Below, one piece after another: positions 1 through 7,412 of a stretch of 8,243 nt of DNA. The DNA is taken from positions 1 to 8,243 of the forward strand of contig DNNV01000262.1 in the NCBI GenBank assembly GCA_003497505.1, in the 5' to 3' direction. The notes under the pieces are model-generated. The model was not told the origin of the DNA and did no database searches. It worked only from the letters and a program-made list of their open reading frames with translations. Within the stretch, counting starts at the first letter, position 1. The number at the start of each line of letters is the position of its first letter. A program made the position numbers and the translations under genes. This DNA is from Clostridiales bacterium (GTDB lineage Bacteria; Bacillota; Clostridia; Tissierellales; Sedimentibacteraceae).

Positions 1-455
1 GCTCCTGATACAACCTCAACATCTGCAGAGTTTGCTTCAACTATTTTTCCAGGAAGCTGATCTATTGCATTTGATCCTATTCCCTGAGTTTCGTCAGCAC
101 CCTCAGCTTTCACATCAACAATTTTTCCGCCGCTCATAACAACCTGTACCGTAACGTCACCGCCAAATCCCTTGGCAGTACCTGTCAGCGTTTCTCCTCC
201 TGCAGGATTGGATGCAAGCGCACTTTTAACTGCCTCAATTATGGCATTGCTTGTTATTGTAGCTCCTGATACAACCTCAACATCTGCAGAATTTGCTTCA
301 ACTATTTTTCCAGGAAGCTGATCTATGGCGTTTGATCCTATTCCTTGGGTCTCGTTAGCACCCTCAGCTTTCACATCAACAATTTTATCTCCGCTTGTTT
401 TAACAGTTACAGTCACGTCTCCGCCAAATCCCTTGGCAGTGGCTGTCAATGTTGC
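1..455 (-). repeat. Tandem 261-bp coding repeat (FMN-binding module)
   Basis: The DNA at 1-120 recurs at 262-381, a period of 261 bp, exactly 87 codons. By eye I count 1 mismatch in the first 60 bases and 6 in the next 60, mostly at third codon positions. The two copies diverge more towards the N-terminal side of each unit (1-194 and 195-455 in window coordinates). This suggests recent duplication or gene conversion in part of the module. More copies may lie to the left of the window. Confidence 0.85.
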
Positions 456-563
456 TGCATCTGCTCCGGCTGCGGCTGCGGCACCTCCGCCTAAATTATT
501 TCCAACAGCTAATATTGCATAAGACAATACTAATACTATTAAAGCAAATAAACCCTTTTTCAT
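1..563 (-). CDS. Exported multi-repeat FMN-binding domain protein (3' end outside window)
   Basis: The ATG at 563-561 follows a perfect AGGAGG (569-574) by five bases; 187 codons are visible before the gene leaves the window. Residues 1-22 (MKKGLFALIVLVLSYAILAV...) form a signal peptide or N-terminal membrane anchor with no lipobox cysteine. A Gly/Ala-rich linker (about 23-36) follows, then 87-residue FMN-binding (FMN_bind, PF04205-like) repeats starting near 37 and 124. Repeat 1 carries the flavinylation motif DVEVVSGATITS, with Thr102 as the expected attachment residue. Repeat 2 is cut off at SGA, so its Thr lies just past the edge. In this family an ApbE-type transferase links FMN to the Thr outside the membrane, making the protein an extracytosolic electron carrier; examples are RnfG/NqrC-type subunits and Listeria PplA. 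Electron transfer here is inferred: no partner gene is visible. The final number of repeats is unknown. Confidence 0.85.
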   Translation of the reverse strand, partial: MKKGLFALIVLVLSYAILAVGNNLGGGAAAAAGADAATLTATAKGFGGDVTVTVKTSGDKIVDVKAEGANETQGIGSNAIDQLPGKIVEANSADVEVVSGATITSNAIIEAVKSALASNPAGGETLTGTAKGFGGDVTVQVVMSGGKIVDVKAEGADETQGIGSNAIDQLPGKIVEANSADVEVVSG

Positions 564-596
564 GTTTTCCTCCTAATTAATTATCAAACAAATTAT

Positions 597-625
597 ATTA
601 TAACAGTTTTCACTTTAAATGTAAA
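597..625 (-). promoter_or_regulatory. Housekeeping-type promoter of the FMN-binding gene
   Basis: Read on the minus strand, TTTACA (625-620) is followed after 17 bases by a perfect TATAAT (602-597). Five of six -35 bases and all six -10 bases match the sigma-A consensus. Transcription would start near 590, giving a leader of about 27 bases that contains the ribosome binding site. A second overlapping TATAAT lies at 597-592. Confidence 0.7.
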
Positions 626-674
626 TAATCTAATAAATCAAATTTACATGGTATCGAAATAATCACTTTATTCT

Positions 675-704
675 TTAACATATCCGTAAGACGCCACATA
701 TAAT
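675..704 (+). promoter_or_regulatory. Predicted promoter of the DUF6143-like gene
   Basis: TTAACA (675-680) and a perfect TATAAT (699-704) are separated by 18 bases. The predicted start near 711 gives a leader of about 26 bases before the ATG at 737. It is divergent from the FMN-binding gene's promoter; about 49 bases lie between the two -35 elements, room for a shared regulator, but I see no clear operator there. Confidence 0.55.
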
Positions 705-736
705 GCATAATAAATCAGAAAGGAAAGGGAAATAGT

Positions 737-1381
737 ATGAATCAAAAACCATGGCATACTGCCTCCTTCTATGATTACGGCAATCATTTCATGTATACCG
801 ACAGGCCCTGCGGCAAACATAGTACGATTGACCCTGCAAGCGGGAATCCTCCCATGCATTATATTGCCGATATACCAATCAGTCTGGCTAAATCTATCGA
901 AGGAAAATATTTTGTAGGCTCAGCCGAAAATTTAAAATTCGGAAACGCCACGAACGCATGGGCAAGGCTGTATAATCCTATAGATTCAGGCGTGAACTTT
1001 TTTTTAAATGTGTGGACTGCGACTGACATATCATCATCACCATTCAGGGTACAGATTTGGTTTAATGCAACACCACCCGGAATAATACAGGTCTCTCCCC
1101 TGGTATCTCCTGCCAATACAGCTTATTTTCCTTCCCCCACTCCGCACGTAAGATTAGAATATGCAGTTGGAGCTATAGGACTGCCTGAGGGAGGAATAAT
1201 GGCTTTTTGTAGGAATGAACAGGCGGGAGCAACAATAAACTCCGAGGAACAGGGTAAATTTATATTTCCTCCCGGTGGTTCTTTCTTAGTATTTATATCA
1301 AATCCTGAAACTCCTGTAATGCCGGCAATTGGAAAAATCGCCTTTGGTTGGTGGGAAGAGCCCATATGCAATATGCCTTAA
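737..1381 (+). CDS. Uncharacterised DUF6143-like protein
   Basis: The 214-residue product starts at an ATG preceded by the purine-rich site AGGAAAGGGA (721-730). From memory the core resembles the clostridial family DUF6143: GKYFVGSAENL near 56-66, then NAWARLYNPIDSGVNFFLNV, a short FNATPPG segment (about 110-116), an EEQGKFIFPPGGSFLVFI block (about 171-188) and a C-terminal FGWWEEP. The assignment is by recall and was not searched. The alternation of short hydrophobic strands with Pro/Gly turns suggests an all-beta fold. There is no signal peptide, transmembrane segment or recognisable catalytic motif. The first 50 or so residues are rich in His, Tyr and Pro and look like a variable extension. 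It stands alone between a divergent promoter and a downstream gene with its own promoter. I do not know its function. Confidence 0.8.
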   Translation: MNQKPWHTASFYDYGNHFMYTDRPCGKHSTIDPASGNPPMHYIADIPISLAKSIEGKYFVGSAENLKFGNATNAWARLYNPIDSGVNFFLNVWTATDISSSPFRVQIWFNATPPGIIQVSPLVSPANTAYFPSPTPHVRLEYAVGAIGLPEGGIMAFCRNEQAGATINSEEQGKFIFPPGGSFLVFISNPETPVMPAIGKIAFGWWEEPICNMP

Positions 1382-1435
1382 GAAAAATTTAATACTTACT
1401 GCAAGGCACCTTTCTTAATTGACTGGTGCTCTAAT

Positions 1436-1494
1436 TTGAATGTTTTTTATTTATTTCATTTCCACCATATAAGCATTTATTTCATTGAATGTTT
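1436..1494. repeat. Short direct repeats upstream of the cell-wall hydrolase gene
   Basis: The 12-mer ATTTATTTCATT occurs at 1449-1460 and 1475-1486, 26 bases apart. TTGAATGTTT occurs at 1436-1445 and 1485-1494. They lie 30-90 bases upstream of the predicted -35 element of the hydrolase gene. They may be regulatory sites, but the sequence is very AT-rich and chance is a fair explanation. Confidence 0.3.
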
Positions 1495-1523
1495 GATATA
1501 GCCTGCAATTCAAGGACTTTCCA

Positions 1524-1552
1524 TTGAACGAATATTAAATTTACATTACAAT
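1524..1552 (+). promoter_or_regulatory. Predicted promoter of the LysM cell-wall hydrolase gene
   Basis: TTGAAC (1524-1529) and TACAAT (1547-1552) are separated by 17 bases, a good sigma-A-type match. The predicted transcription start near 1559 lies downstream of the GTG at 1557, which argues against that upstream in-frame codon as the start. Confidence 0.55.
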
Positions 1553-1574
1553 TTAAGTGCTGAATCTCAACATC

Positions 1575-1607
1575 GGAGGTAATATGGCAATAAGGAGGAT
1601 AAAATTG
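1575..1607 (+). promoter_or_regulatory. Two ribosome binding sites serving nested starts
   Basis: GGAGG at 1575-1579 lies four bases before the ATG at 1584. A second, stronger site, AAGGAGG at 1592-1598, lies six bases before an in-frame TTG at 1605. The second site is inside the reading frame of the longer form. The two starts differ by seven residues (MAIRRIK). The spacing favours the TTG, the codon favours the ATG. Confidence 0.55.
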
Positions 1608-2360
1608 AATAAAAAAAGTATCAGAGCATTTCTTATAACCACAGGACTTGCAATAGGTCTGTCGGCGTCCATGCCGGCTGATGCCCATGCAGCAGAATAT
1701 ACGGCTGTAAGCGGTGATTCCTTATATAAAATAAGCAGATTATTCAGCACCTCTGTGGCAAATTTAATGGTTGTAAATAATCTTACGGACTACAGCCTTA
1801 ATATTGGACAGGTTCTGAATATTGCGTGTGTGAAATACACGGTGAAGGCAGGAGATACGCTGTATAAAATATCTCAGAAGCACAACATCAAATTATCGGA
1901 TCTGCGCAGAGCAAACAACATATACACAAATTACATATATGCAGGTCAGACCTTGGACATACCTGTTTCACAATCAGCAAAGCAAGAAGAAAATTATAAA
2001 CCTGAGGACTTGGATTTACTGGCAAGGCTTATTATGGCGGAAGCTCAGGGAGAGCCATACGAAGCAAAGGTTGCAGTCGGTGCAGTTGTAATAAACCGCA
2101 TCAAAAGCGGATTGTTCCCAACATCAATAAATGATGTAATATATCAGAATATAAACGGATACTATCAATTTACACCTGTTGTTAATGAATGGATCAACAA
2201 GCCTGCCAACGAAGAATGCATACGTGCAGCAAAAGAAGCCCTGGCAGGGGTTGACAATACAAACGGAGCACTGTTCTATTATGACACCACAACAACAAAT
2301 CAATGGATTTTATCAAAGGATGTTTCGGTGCAGTTCGGAAGCATGATTTACGCATACTGA
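1584..2360 (+). CDS. Secreted LysM-LysM-SleB/CwlJ-type cell-wall hydrolase
   Basis: From the ATG the product has 258 residues. A signal peptide (about 1-36) has a basic start, the core AFLITTGLAIGLSA and a likely cleavage after ADAHA. Two LysM domains follow: 38-81 (YTAVSGDSLYKISRLF...) and 84-127 (YTVKAGDTLYKISQKH...), both with the G-D-[ST]-L-Y-K-I-S core that binds peptidoglycan N-acetylglucosamine. A short linker leads to a Hydrolase_2 (SleB/CwlJ) domain, 143-258, containing LLARLIMAEAQGEPYEAKVA; Glu153 is the expected catalytic acid. The family cleaves peptidoglycan, in SleB as a lytic transglycosylase on spore cortex. The canonical SleB has a different N-terminal peptidoglycan-binding domain, so a role in vegetative wall turnover is as likely as germination. 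The C-terminus ends FGSMIYAY where many relatives have His in the G-x-H-x-F motif. Single-gene unit with own promoter and terminator; a TTG at 1605 would give 251 residues. Confidence 0.92.
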   Translation: MAIRRIKLNKKSIRAFLITTGLAIGLSASMPADAHAAEYTAVSGDSLYKISRLFSTSVANLMVVNNLTDYSLNIGQVLNIACVKYTVKAGDTLYKISQKHNIKLSDLRRANNIYTNYIYAGQTLDIPVSQSAKQEENYKPEDLDLLARLIMAEAQGEPYEAKVAVGAVVINRIKSGLFPTSINDVIYQNINGYYQFTPVVNEWINKPANEECIRAAKEALAGVDNTNGALFYYDTTTTNQWILSKDVSVQFGSMIYAY

Positions 2361-2368
2361 TATAACAA

Positions 2369-2431
2369 AAGCAAGAAACAGAAAAGACTTGTCGGCGGAT
2401 AATACTGACAAGTCTTTCCTGTTTTTTGCTT
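2369..2431. terminator. Long bidirectional intrinsic terminator between convergent genes
   Basis: Two 25-base arms (2369-2393 and 2407-2431) pair at 23 positions, with one G-T wobble and one A-C mismatch, around a 13-base loop (2394-2406). The inner 11 bp (AAAGACTTGTC) are perfect. On the plus strand the distal arm contains GTTTTTTGCTT; on the minus strand it contains TTTTCTG and GCTTTTG, so both directions can terminate. The right arm reaches two bases into the stop codon of the minus-strand gene that ends at 2430. Confidence 0.85.
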
Positions 2432-2960
2432 AGTTGTTTAATTGTTTTACTTTTTTACTTTTAACCATATCTCTCGGATGCGACGGTATGCTTATTGTTT
2501 CCTGCTTTCCCGGCACACCCGGTATAACAGGATTCAGGTTGAAGGTAAATTGTGTTGTAATATCCGGAAAAATCCTTATATTTAGAACTGTTATGCTGTA
2601 GTAGCCTTCCTTTTCTATGGTCATATTATAAGACGTATAGTAGTATTCAGGTCCATTTATCAATGTTCCCGATGGATTAGCTACCGGCAGCTCCACTTTT
2701 GTAGGTATCTTTTCCGTAATAACTTCCTTAACAGGTACGGTATTTACGTCTCCCTTTCTTGCGTAAAATACAACTTTGGCGCCTTCCACAGGTTCTTTAG
2801 CCCTGTCCGTAAAAATGTAAAGGTCTATATACCCTACAGCATTGCTTACCGGCACCTCGCTCATAGATATATTGTATCCGCAATAATGCTTAAGATAAGC
2901 ATTATTGCTGCAGCATCTGTCATAGATGTTTAAATAATTTTGATTATAATTAAGGTTCAA
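2430..2960 (-). CDS. Small protein with carboxypeptidase-regulatory-like (CnaB-type) domain
   Basis: I chose the TTG at 2960-2958 because AAAGGAG (2975-2969) sits eight bases upstream; this gives 176 residues. An in-frame TTG at 2999 has no ribosome binding site. An ATG at 2864 would drop the first 32 residues. The N-terminus holds a cysteine cluster (RCCSNNAYLKHYCGYN). Residues about 43-145 look like a prealbumin/CnaB-like beta-sandwich: GYIDLYIFTD, EPVEGAKVVFYAR, then YYYTSYNMTIEKEGYYSITV and NIRIFPDITTQFTFNL. This resembles a module I recall from clostridial proteins with peptidoglycan-binding domains, where a YxxYNxxxEAxGY segment precedes a P-rich IPPHP-like tail; here it is ISIPSHPRD. 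The tail is basic. No signal peptide or anchor is visible, so a spore-coat or cytoplasmic site is possible. It starts 61 bases after polC and may share its transcript. Function unknown. Confidence 0.72.
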   Translation of the reverse strand: MNLNYNQNYLNIYDRCCSNNAYLKHYCGYNISMSEVPVSNAVGYIDLYIFTDRAKEPVEGAKVVFYARKGDVNTVPVKEVITEKIPTKVELPVANPSGTLINGPEYYYTSYNMTIEKEGYYSITVLNIRIFPDITTQFTFNLNPVIPGVPGKQETISIPSHPRDMVKSKKVKQLNN

Positions 2961-3021
2961 CTCTATCGCTCCTTTGATATATGATATGCCGGCACACAAT
3001 TAAAGTAACCATGCTGGTTAT

Positions 3022-6000
3022 TTATATAGCATCAAAAAAGCTGAGCTGGTCGCTTTCCGGGAGTGAATTCAGGCAATTGAATTTCTTCAGCAAATCTACG
3101 ACAGCATTTCCTATCTTTGCACGCTTCCTCAAATCATCCACAGATTTCAATTCCTCTCCGTTTCGAACAGCCGCATATATCCCCTCCGCAGCAACATTTC
3201 CCATTCCGGATATGCTTGTAAAGGGGGGTCTTAATCCCTCCTCCTCAACAATAAACTTTGTTGAGTGGGATTTATATAAATCAACAGGCAAGAATTTAAG
3301 CCCTCTTTCATACATTTCCAAAACTAGCTCAAGGTCATCGTACATATCCTTGTCCTTGTTGGCGGCTTCATTGCCCTGAAGTTCTATTTCCTTCATTTTT
3401 TCTTTTACCTTTTCCTTGCCGTAAATCATGAACTCCGCATCAAAAGCTTTTGCTCTTATGGAAAAATATGCCGCATAATATGCTTTCGGTATATGCACCT
3501 TAAACCACGCTATTCTGAACGCCATCATTACATAGGCAGCAGCGTGAGCCTTAGGGAACATATACTTTATTTTTTTACACGAATCAATATACCATTCAGG
3601 AACGTCATTTTCCCTCATAAGCTCCTCATATTCGGACCACTTTGGATCCTTGAGAGCCTTTCCCTTACGCACGGTTTCCATTATTTTAAATGCCGAGTTT
3701 GGAGGAAGTCCCTTCTTTATGAGATAAACCATGATGTCGTCTCTCGTACACACAGCCTCACTTATGGACTGAACTATTCCTTCATCTATTAAATTTTTCG
3801 CATTTCCCAGCCATACGTCCGTACCGTGAGACAATCCAGATATACACAGCAGGTCCGAAAATGTCTGCGGCATTGTATCAAGGAGCATTCCCCTTACGAA
3901 TTTAGTTCCGAACTCAGGTACTCCGTATGTCCCCACCTTTGAGTTAATTTGTTGTGGAGTTACACCCAATGCTTTTGTTGAAGAAAACAGTGACATTGTC
4001 TCCTTGTCATCCATTGGTATTGCTTTGGGGTCAACCCCTGTTATATCCTGAAGCATTCTGATTACAGTAGGATCATCATGCCCGAGTATGTCCAGCTTGA
4101 GCAAGTTCTGGTCAATGGAATGATAGTCAAAATGAGTTGTTATAATATCAGATTCAGAATCATCAGCCGGATGCTGCACCGGACAAAACTCATATATCTC
4201 CCTCCCCTTGGGAACAACGATTATTCCTCCTGGATGTTGCCCGGTAGTTCTTTTTATCCCGGTGCAACCTTTTGAAATACGCACTATCTCTGCCTTGTTT
4301 ATATGCATGTTTTTTTCTTCAAAGTACTTTTTTACATAGCCGAATGCTGTTTTGTCCGCTATGGTGCCTATGGTTCCCGCCTTAAATGTTGTTCCTTTCC
4401 CGAATATAACCTCGGTATATCTGTGTGCCTTTGCCTGATATTCTCCGGAAAAGTTCAAGTCTATATCAGGCTCCTTGTCACCGTTAAAGCCCAGGAACGT
4501 TTCAAAAGGAATATCTATACCGTCCTTCACCAGCATTTCACCGCACACCGGACATTCCTTGTCTGGGAGGTCAAAGCCGTTCAAGCATCCATATTCGTTG
4601 AAATCGGAGTATTTGCATTTTGGACACCTGTAGTGTGGCTGCAGGGCATTTACTTCCGTAATTCCTGTCATATACGCCACAAGAGACGAGCCTACCGAGC
4701 CTCTGGAGCCAACGAGATATCCGTCATCATTTGATTTCCACACCAGCTTCTGAGCAATGATGTACATAACGGAGAATCCGTTCTTTATGATTGAATCAAG
4801 CTCCTTTTCCAATCTTTTCTCAACAATTTCAGGCAGTGTGTCTCCATAGAGCTCGCGTGCCTTTGCGTATGTTATATCCTTGATTTCCTGCTCACAGCCC
4901 TCAATGTGAGGTGTTGCCTTTTCAGATGAAATAGGACTTATATTACCGCACATGTCAGAAATTTTATTTGTGTTGGTAACCACCACCTCATAAGCCTTAT
5001 CTTCTCCCAAATAATAAAATTCCCTGAGCATTTCCTCCGTTGTTTTTAAATACAGAGGGGCCTGATTGTCCGCATCCTTGTATCCCTGTCCGGCTTCAAG
5101 TATTCGTCTGTATATTTCATCCTCCGGGTCTATGAAATGAACGTCCCCAGTTGCAACCACAGGCTTGTTCAACTTCTCTCCAAGTGCGACAATCTTTCTG
5201 TTAATATCTTTTAAATACTCTCTGTCAGGGACCTGCTCCTGCCTTACAAGGTACTCGTTGTTGCCAATTGGCTGTATTTCAAGATAGTCGTATTCCTTGG
5301 CAATTGCTTCAATTGTCTCTTCCGATTTGCCTAAAAGTATTGCCTGATAAAGCTCTCCTTCACTGCACGCACTGCCTATTATCAATCCCTCGGAATATTT
5401 TTTAAACATGCTCTTCAATATTCTCGGCTTTTTGTAAAAGTAATCAAGATGTGAAAATGACACTAACCTGTAGAGGTTTTTAAGTCCGACATAATCCTTC
5501 GCCAATATAATCGCATGAAATGTATTGAGCTTTTTGTATCCTTCCTTCTTTGACTCCTCATCAGATGCATATAGCTCAATGTCATCAAGTCTTTCTGCAC
5601 CTCTCTGTTTAAGCATGTCCAGCATTATGCCGAAAACCTTGACAGTGGTTGCCACATCATCCAATGCCCTGTGTGCAACCTCAACCGTAATGCCTAAATT
5701 TTTCGCTATTCTGCCTAATTTGTAACTTTTATAGTTGGGAAACAGCTCCTTTGCAAGAGACAGTGTATCCAAATATGTATAATCAAATTCATAGCCTAAA
5801 ACATCTGCGTTATGTTTGAGGAAATTTATATCAAAATCTGCGTTGTGAGCAACAAGCACGCTTCCTTCTATGAAATCCAGAATCTTCGGAAACACCCTAT
5901 CAATAGTTTCAGCATCCTTAACCATGTCATCAGTAATATTTGTAATTTCAATAACTCTTGCAGGAATAGGCTTTTCAGGATTCACAAAGCATCCAAATTC

Positions 6001-7380
6001 GTCAATTACCTTTCCGCCTTGGAACTTCATGATACCAATTTCCGTAATCTTTTCAGTAGCAGGCGAAAAACCCGTGGTTTCAAGGTCAAGGACACAATAT
6101 ATTGTATCTATTCCCTGTCCTCTGGAGTTGGTTACCGAAGATTTTTTGTCCGGCGCAAGATATGCCTCAACACCATATATAACCTTCATATCCGGATTAT
6201 CTCTACCCAGAAGATTATGCGCTTCAGGAAATGCCTGAACAACCCCGTGGTCCGTTATGGCAATAGACTTCATTCCCCAGCTCATAGCTCTTTTTATAAG
6301 ATCTGTGGCACTGGTCATTGCATCCATCTGACTCATCTGCGTATGCATGTGTAGCTCCACACGCTTGATTTCGGAATTATCCGTTCTCACAGCCCTCTTT
6401 CTTCCTTCGGTTTCAATTATAGTATTTGCCAGAAGCTCCACCTCTCCGGAATACTTGCTGTAAGCAGCATTGCCTGCTATTTTAATTCCCTTTGCCTTCT
6501 GAAGTCTGGACAGCACCTCAACATTTTCACCTGGGTCACAAAAACATTTACATGACATTGAGCTGCTTCCGTCGTATAAATCAAAGGAGATCATTGTTTT
6601 TCCGCTTTTAAGCTCTCTCGGCTCAATATTGGATATCTCGCCTTCTATTGCAATTCGTCCTTCATCTTGGGTAATATCCGTAATTTTTATAACCCTGTCC
6701 TTTATTGCAGAAGTTCTGCCTAATATAAGATCAGCACTTTTTGCTTTGGATACCTTGCCGGATTCTTGCTTCACTTCCTTCTTTGTAAAGGCAGCCTCTC
6801 TGCGCACAATGGCAGTTGTCTGCTTAGGAGCCGTTCTTGCCTCATTCTGAATATTTTCAATTTCTCTTACAAGCACATCTTCGTGCCGCAATGTAAAATC
6901 TTCGCAATCCTCATGGTCAGAAAAATATATATTGTAATCCTCGCAGCATACACTTTTCACCGTATCCCTTATTAATTTATCATAGCCCTTGGCCATCAGC
7001 ATATCCGAGACAGCCGCTCTGAACACAAAGTTTATATTTTTGTCATTTTCATTTATGTGATATTCGCTATACTTCATTACAGATTTCAATGCAGGATATT
7101 TTTCCGACAGCATGACGGATATATTTTTAAGCTCCTCTTTTATTGGTTTCCTGGCGGCATCTCCTCTGTAGCTGACAATTATTCTAGAATCATCCAGCAT
7201 GAATCTCTTTATCATGAAATCATTCAGACGAGCAGTCTCTTCCTCATCAATATACTTATCAGATATTATCTTCAATTCTATAGTCTTGGTTTTCTTGCTA
7301 AGAACAACCCCCTCCACCAATGCCTCACATATACTGTCACCGGCGTTGTAATCGCTGAAAACATCTTTAATTCTTTTCAT
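3022..7380 (-). CDS. polC: DNA polymerase III alpha subunit, PolC type
   Basis: A 1452-residue replicative polymerase (Bacillus PolC is about 1437). It starts at an ATG six bases after AAGAAGGG (7394-7387). N-terminal domains (1-220) and an OB fold (about 227-325) precede a split PHP domain: HMHTQMSQMDA at 344-354, ITDHG 375-379, then GDVHF 745-749 after the insert. The inserted 3'-5' proofreading exonuclease (about 425-590) has the DEDDh set: DLE at 432-434, HNADFD at 512-517, and H570/D575. The polymerase part has GSRGSVGSS (891-899), a zinc-binding Cys quartet (919, 922, 943, 946), catalytic PDID (Asp972, Asp974) and Asp1097 in KLDILG. All key residues are intact. It extends both strands at the fork in low-GC Gram-positives, partnered by DnaE and the beta clamp; the C-terminal QLSFFD resembles the clamp-binding motif. 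The usual neighbours dxr, rseP, ispG/proS, rimP and nusA are absent. Plus-strand open frames inside it are shadows. Confidence 0.98.
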   Translation of the reverse strand: MKRIKDVFSDYNAGDSICEALVEGVVLSKKTKTIELKIISDKYIDEEETARLNDFMIKRFMLDDSRIIVSYRGDAARKPIKEELKNISVMLSEKYPALKSVMKYSEYHINENDKNINFVFRAAVSDMLMAKGYDKLIRDTVKSVCCEDYNIYFSDHEDCEDFTLRHEDVLVREIENIQNEARTAPKQTTAIVRREAAFTKKEVKQESGKVSKAKSADLILGRTSAIKDRVIKITDITQDEGRIAIEGEISNIEPRELKSGKTMISFDLYDGSSSMSCKCFCDPGENVEVLSRLQKAKGIKIAGNAAYSKYSGEVELLANTIIETEGRKRAVRTDNSEIKRVELHMHTQMSQMDAMTSATDLIKRAMSWGMKSIAITDHGVVQAFPEAHNLLGRDNPDMKVIYGVEAYLAPDKKSSVTNSRGQGIDTIYCVLDLETTGFSPATEKITEIGIMKFQGGKVIDEFGCFVNPEKPIPARVIEITNITDDMVKDAETIDRVFPKILDFIEGSVLVAHNADFDINFLKHNADVLGYEFDYTYLDTLSLAKELFPNYKSYKLGRIAKNLGITVEVAHRALDDVATTVKVFGIMLDMLKQRGAERLDDIELYASDEESKKEGYKKLNTFHAIILAKDYVGLKNLYRLVSFSHLDYFYKKPRILKSMFKKYSEGLIIGSACSEGELYQAILLGKSEETIEAIAKEYDYLEIQPIGNNEYLVRQEQVPDREYLKDINRKIVALGEKLNKPVVATGDVHFIDPEDEIYRRILEAGQGYKDADNQAPLYLKTTEEMLREFYYLGEDKAYEVVVTNTNKISDMCGNISPISSEKATPHIEGCEQEIKDITYAKARELYGDTLPEIVEKRLEKELDSIIKNGFSVMYIIAQKLVWKSNDDGYLVGSRGSVGSSLVAYMTGITEVNALQPHYRCPKCKYSDFNEYGCLNGFDLPDKECPVCGEMLVKDGIDIPFETFLGFNGDKEPDIDLNFSGEYQAKAHRYTEVIFGKGTTFKAGTIGTIADKTAFGYVKKYFEEKNMHINKAEIVRISKGCTGIKRTTGQHPGGIIVVPKGREIYEFCPVQHPADDSESDIITTHFDYHSIDQNLLKLDILGHDDPTVIRMLQDITGVDPKAIPMDDKETMSLFSSTKALGVTPQQINSKVGTYGVPEFGTKFVRGMLLDTMPQTFSDLLCISGLSHGTDVWLGNAKNLIDEGIVQSISEAVCTRDDIMVYLIKKGLPPNSAFKIMETVRKGKALKDPKWSEYEELMRENDVPEWYIDSCKKIKYMFPKAHAAAYVMMAFRIAWFKVHIPKAYYAAYFSIRAKAFDAEFMIYGKEKVKEKMKEIELQGNEAANKDKDMYDDLELVLEMYERGLKFLPVDLYKSHSTKFIVEEEGLRPPFTSISGMGNVAAEGIYAAVRNGEELKSVDDLRKRAKIGNAVVDLLKKFNCLNSLPESDQLSFFDAI

Positions 7381-7412
7381 AACATACCCTTCTTAATATA
7401 TTCATACCTCAT

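Noticed and set aside
1..120. Repeats at the left edge as a CRISPR array or mobile element
   Set aside because: The period is 261 bp, in frame, and encodes repeated FMN-binding modules.
325..522. Plus-strand 65-residue frame in the FMN-binding gene
   Set aside because: It is the complement of the repeat region and is rich in Ala/Pro/Ser as expected for a shadow.
668..1371. Minus-strand open frames opposite the DUF6143-like gene (668-859, 859-1116, 1123-1371)
   Set aside because: They mirror the codons of the well-supported plus-strand gene and have no ribosome binding sites or recognisable domains.
1405..1450. Possible terminator after the DUF6143-like gene (GGCACC and GGTGCT)
   Set aside because: The stem is only six pairs with a wobble and a 14-base loop, and the T run starts about 12 bases after it.
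1557..1583. GTG at 1557 as the start of the cell-wall hydrolase
   Set aside because: It has no ribosome binding site and lies at or before the predicted transcription start; the ATG at 1584 and TTG at 1605 are better placed.
3006..3020. Short inverted repeat just after polC (TAACCA, three-base loop, TGGTTA)
   Set aside because: It lacks a T run on the minus strand, so there is no good case for a polC terminator.
3493..6354. Plus-strand open frames of up to 180 residues inside polC
   Set aside because: PolC is intact and unambiguous on the other strand; these frames have low-complexity, unlikely protein sequence and no start context.
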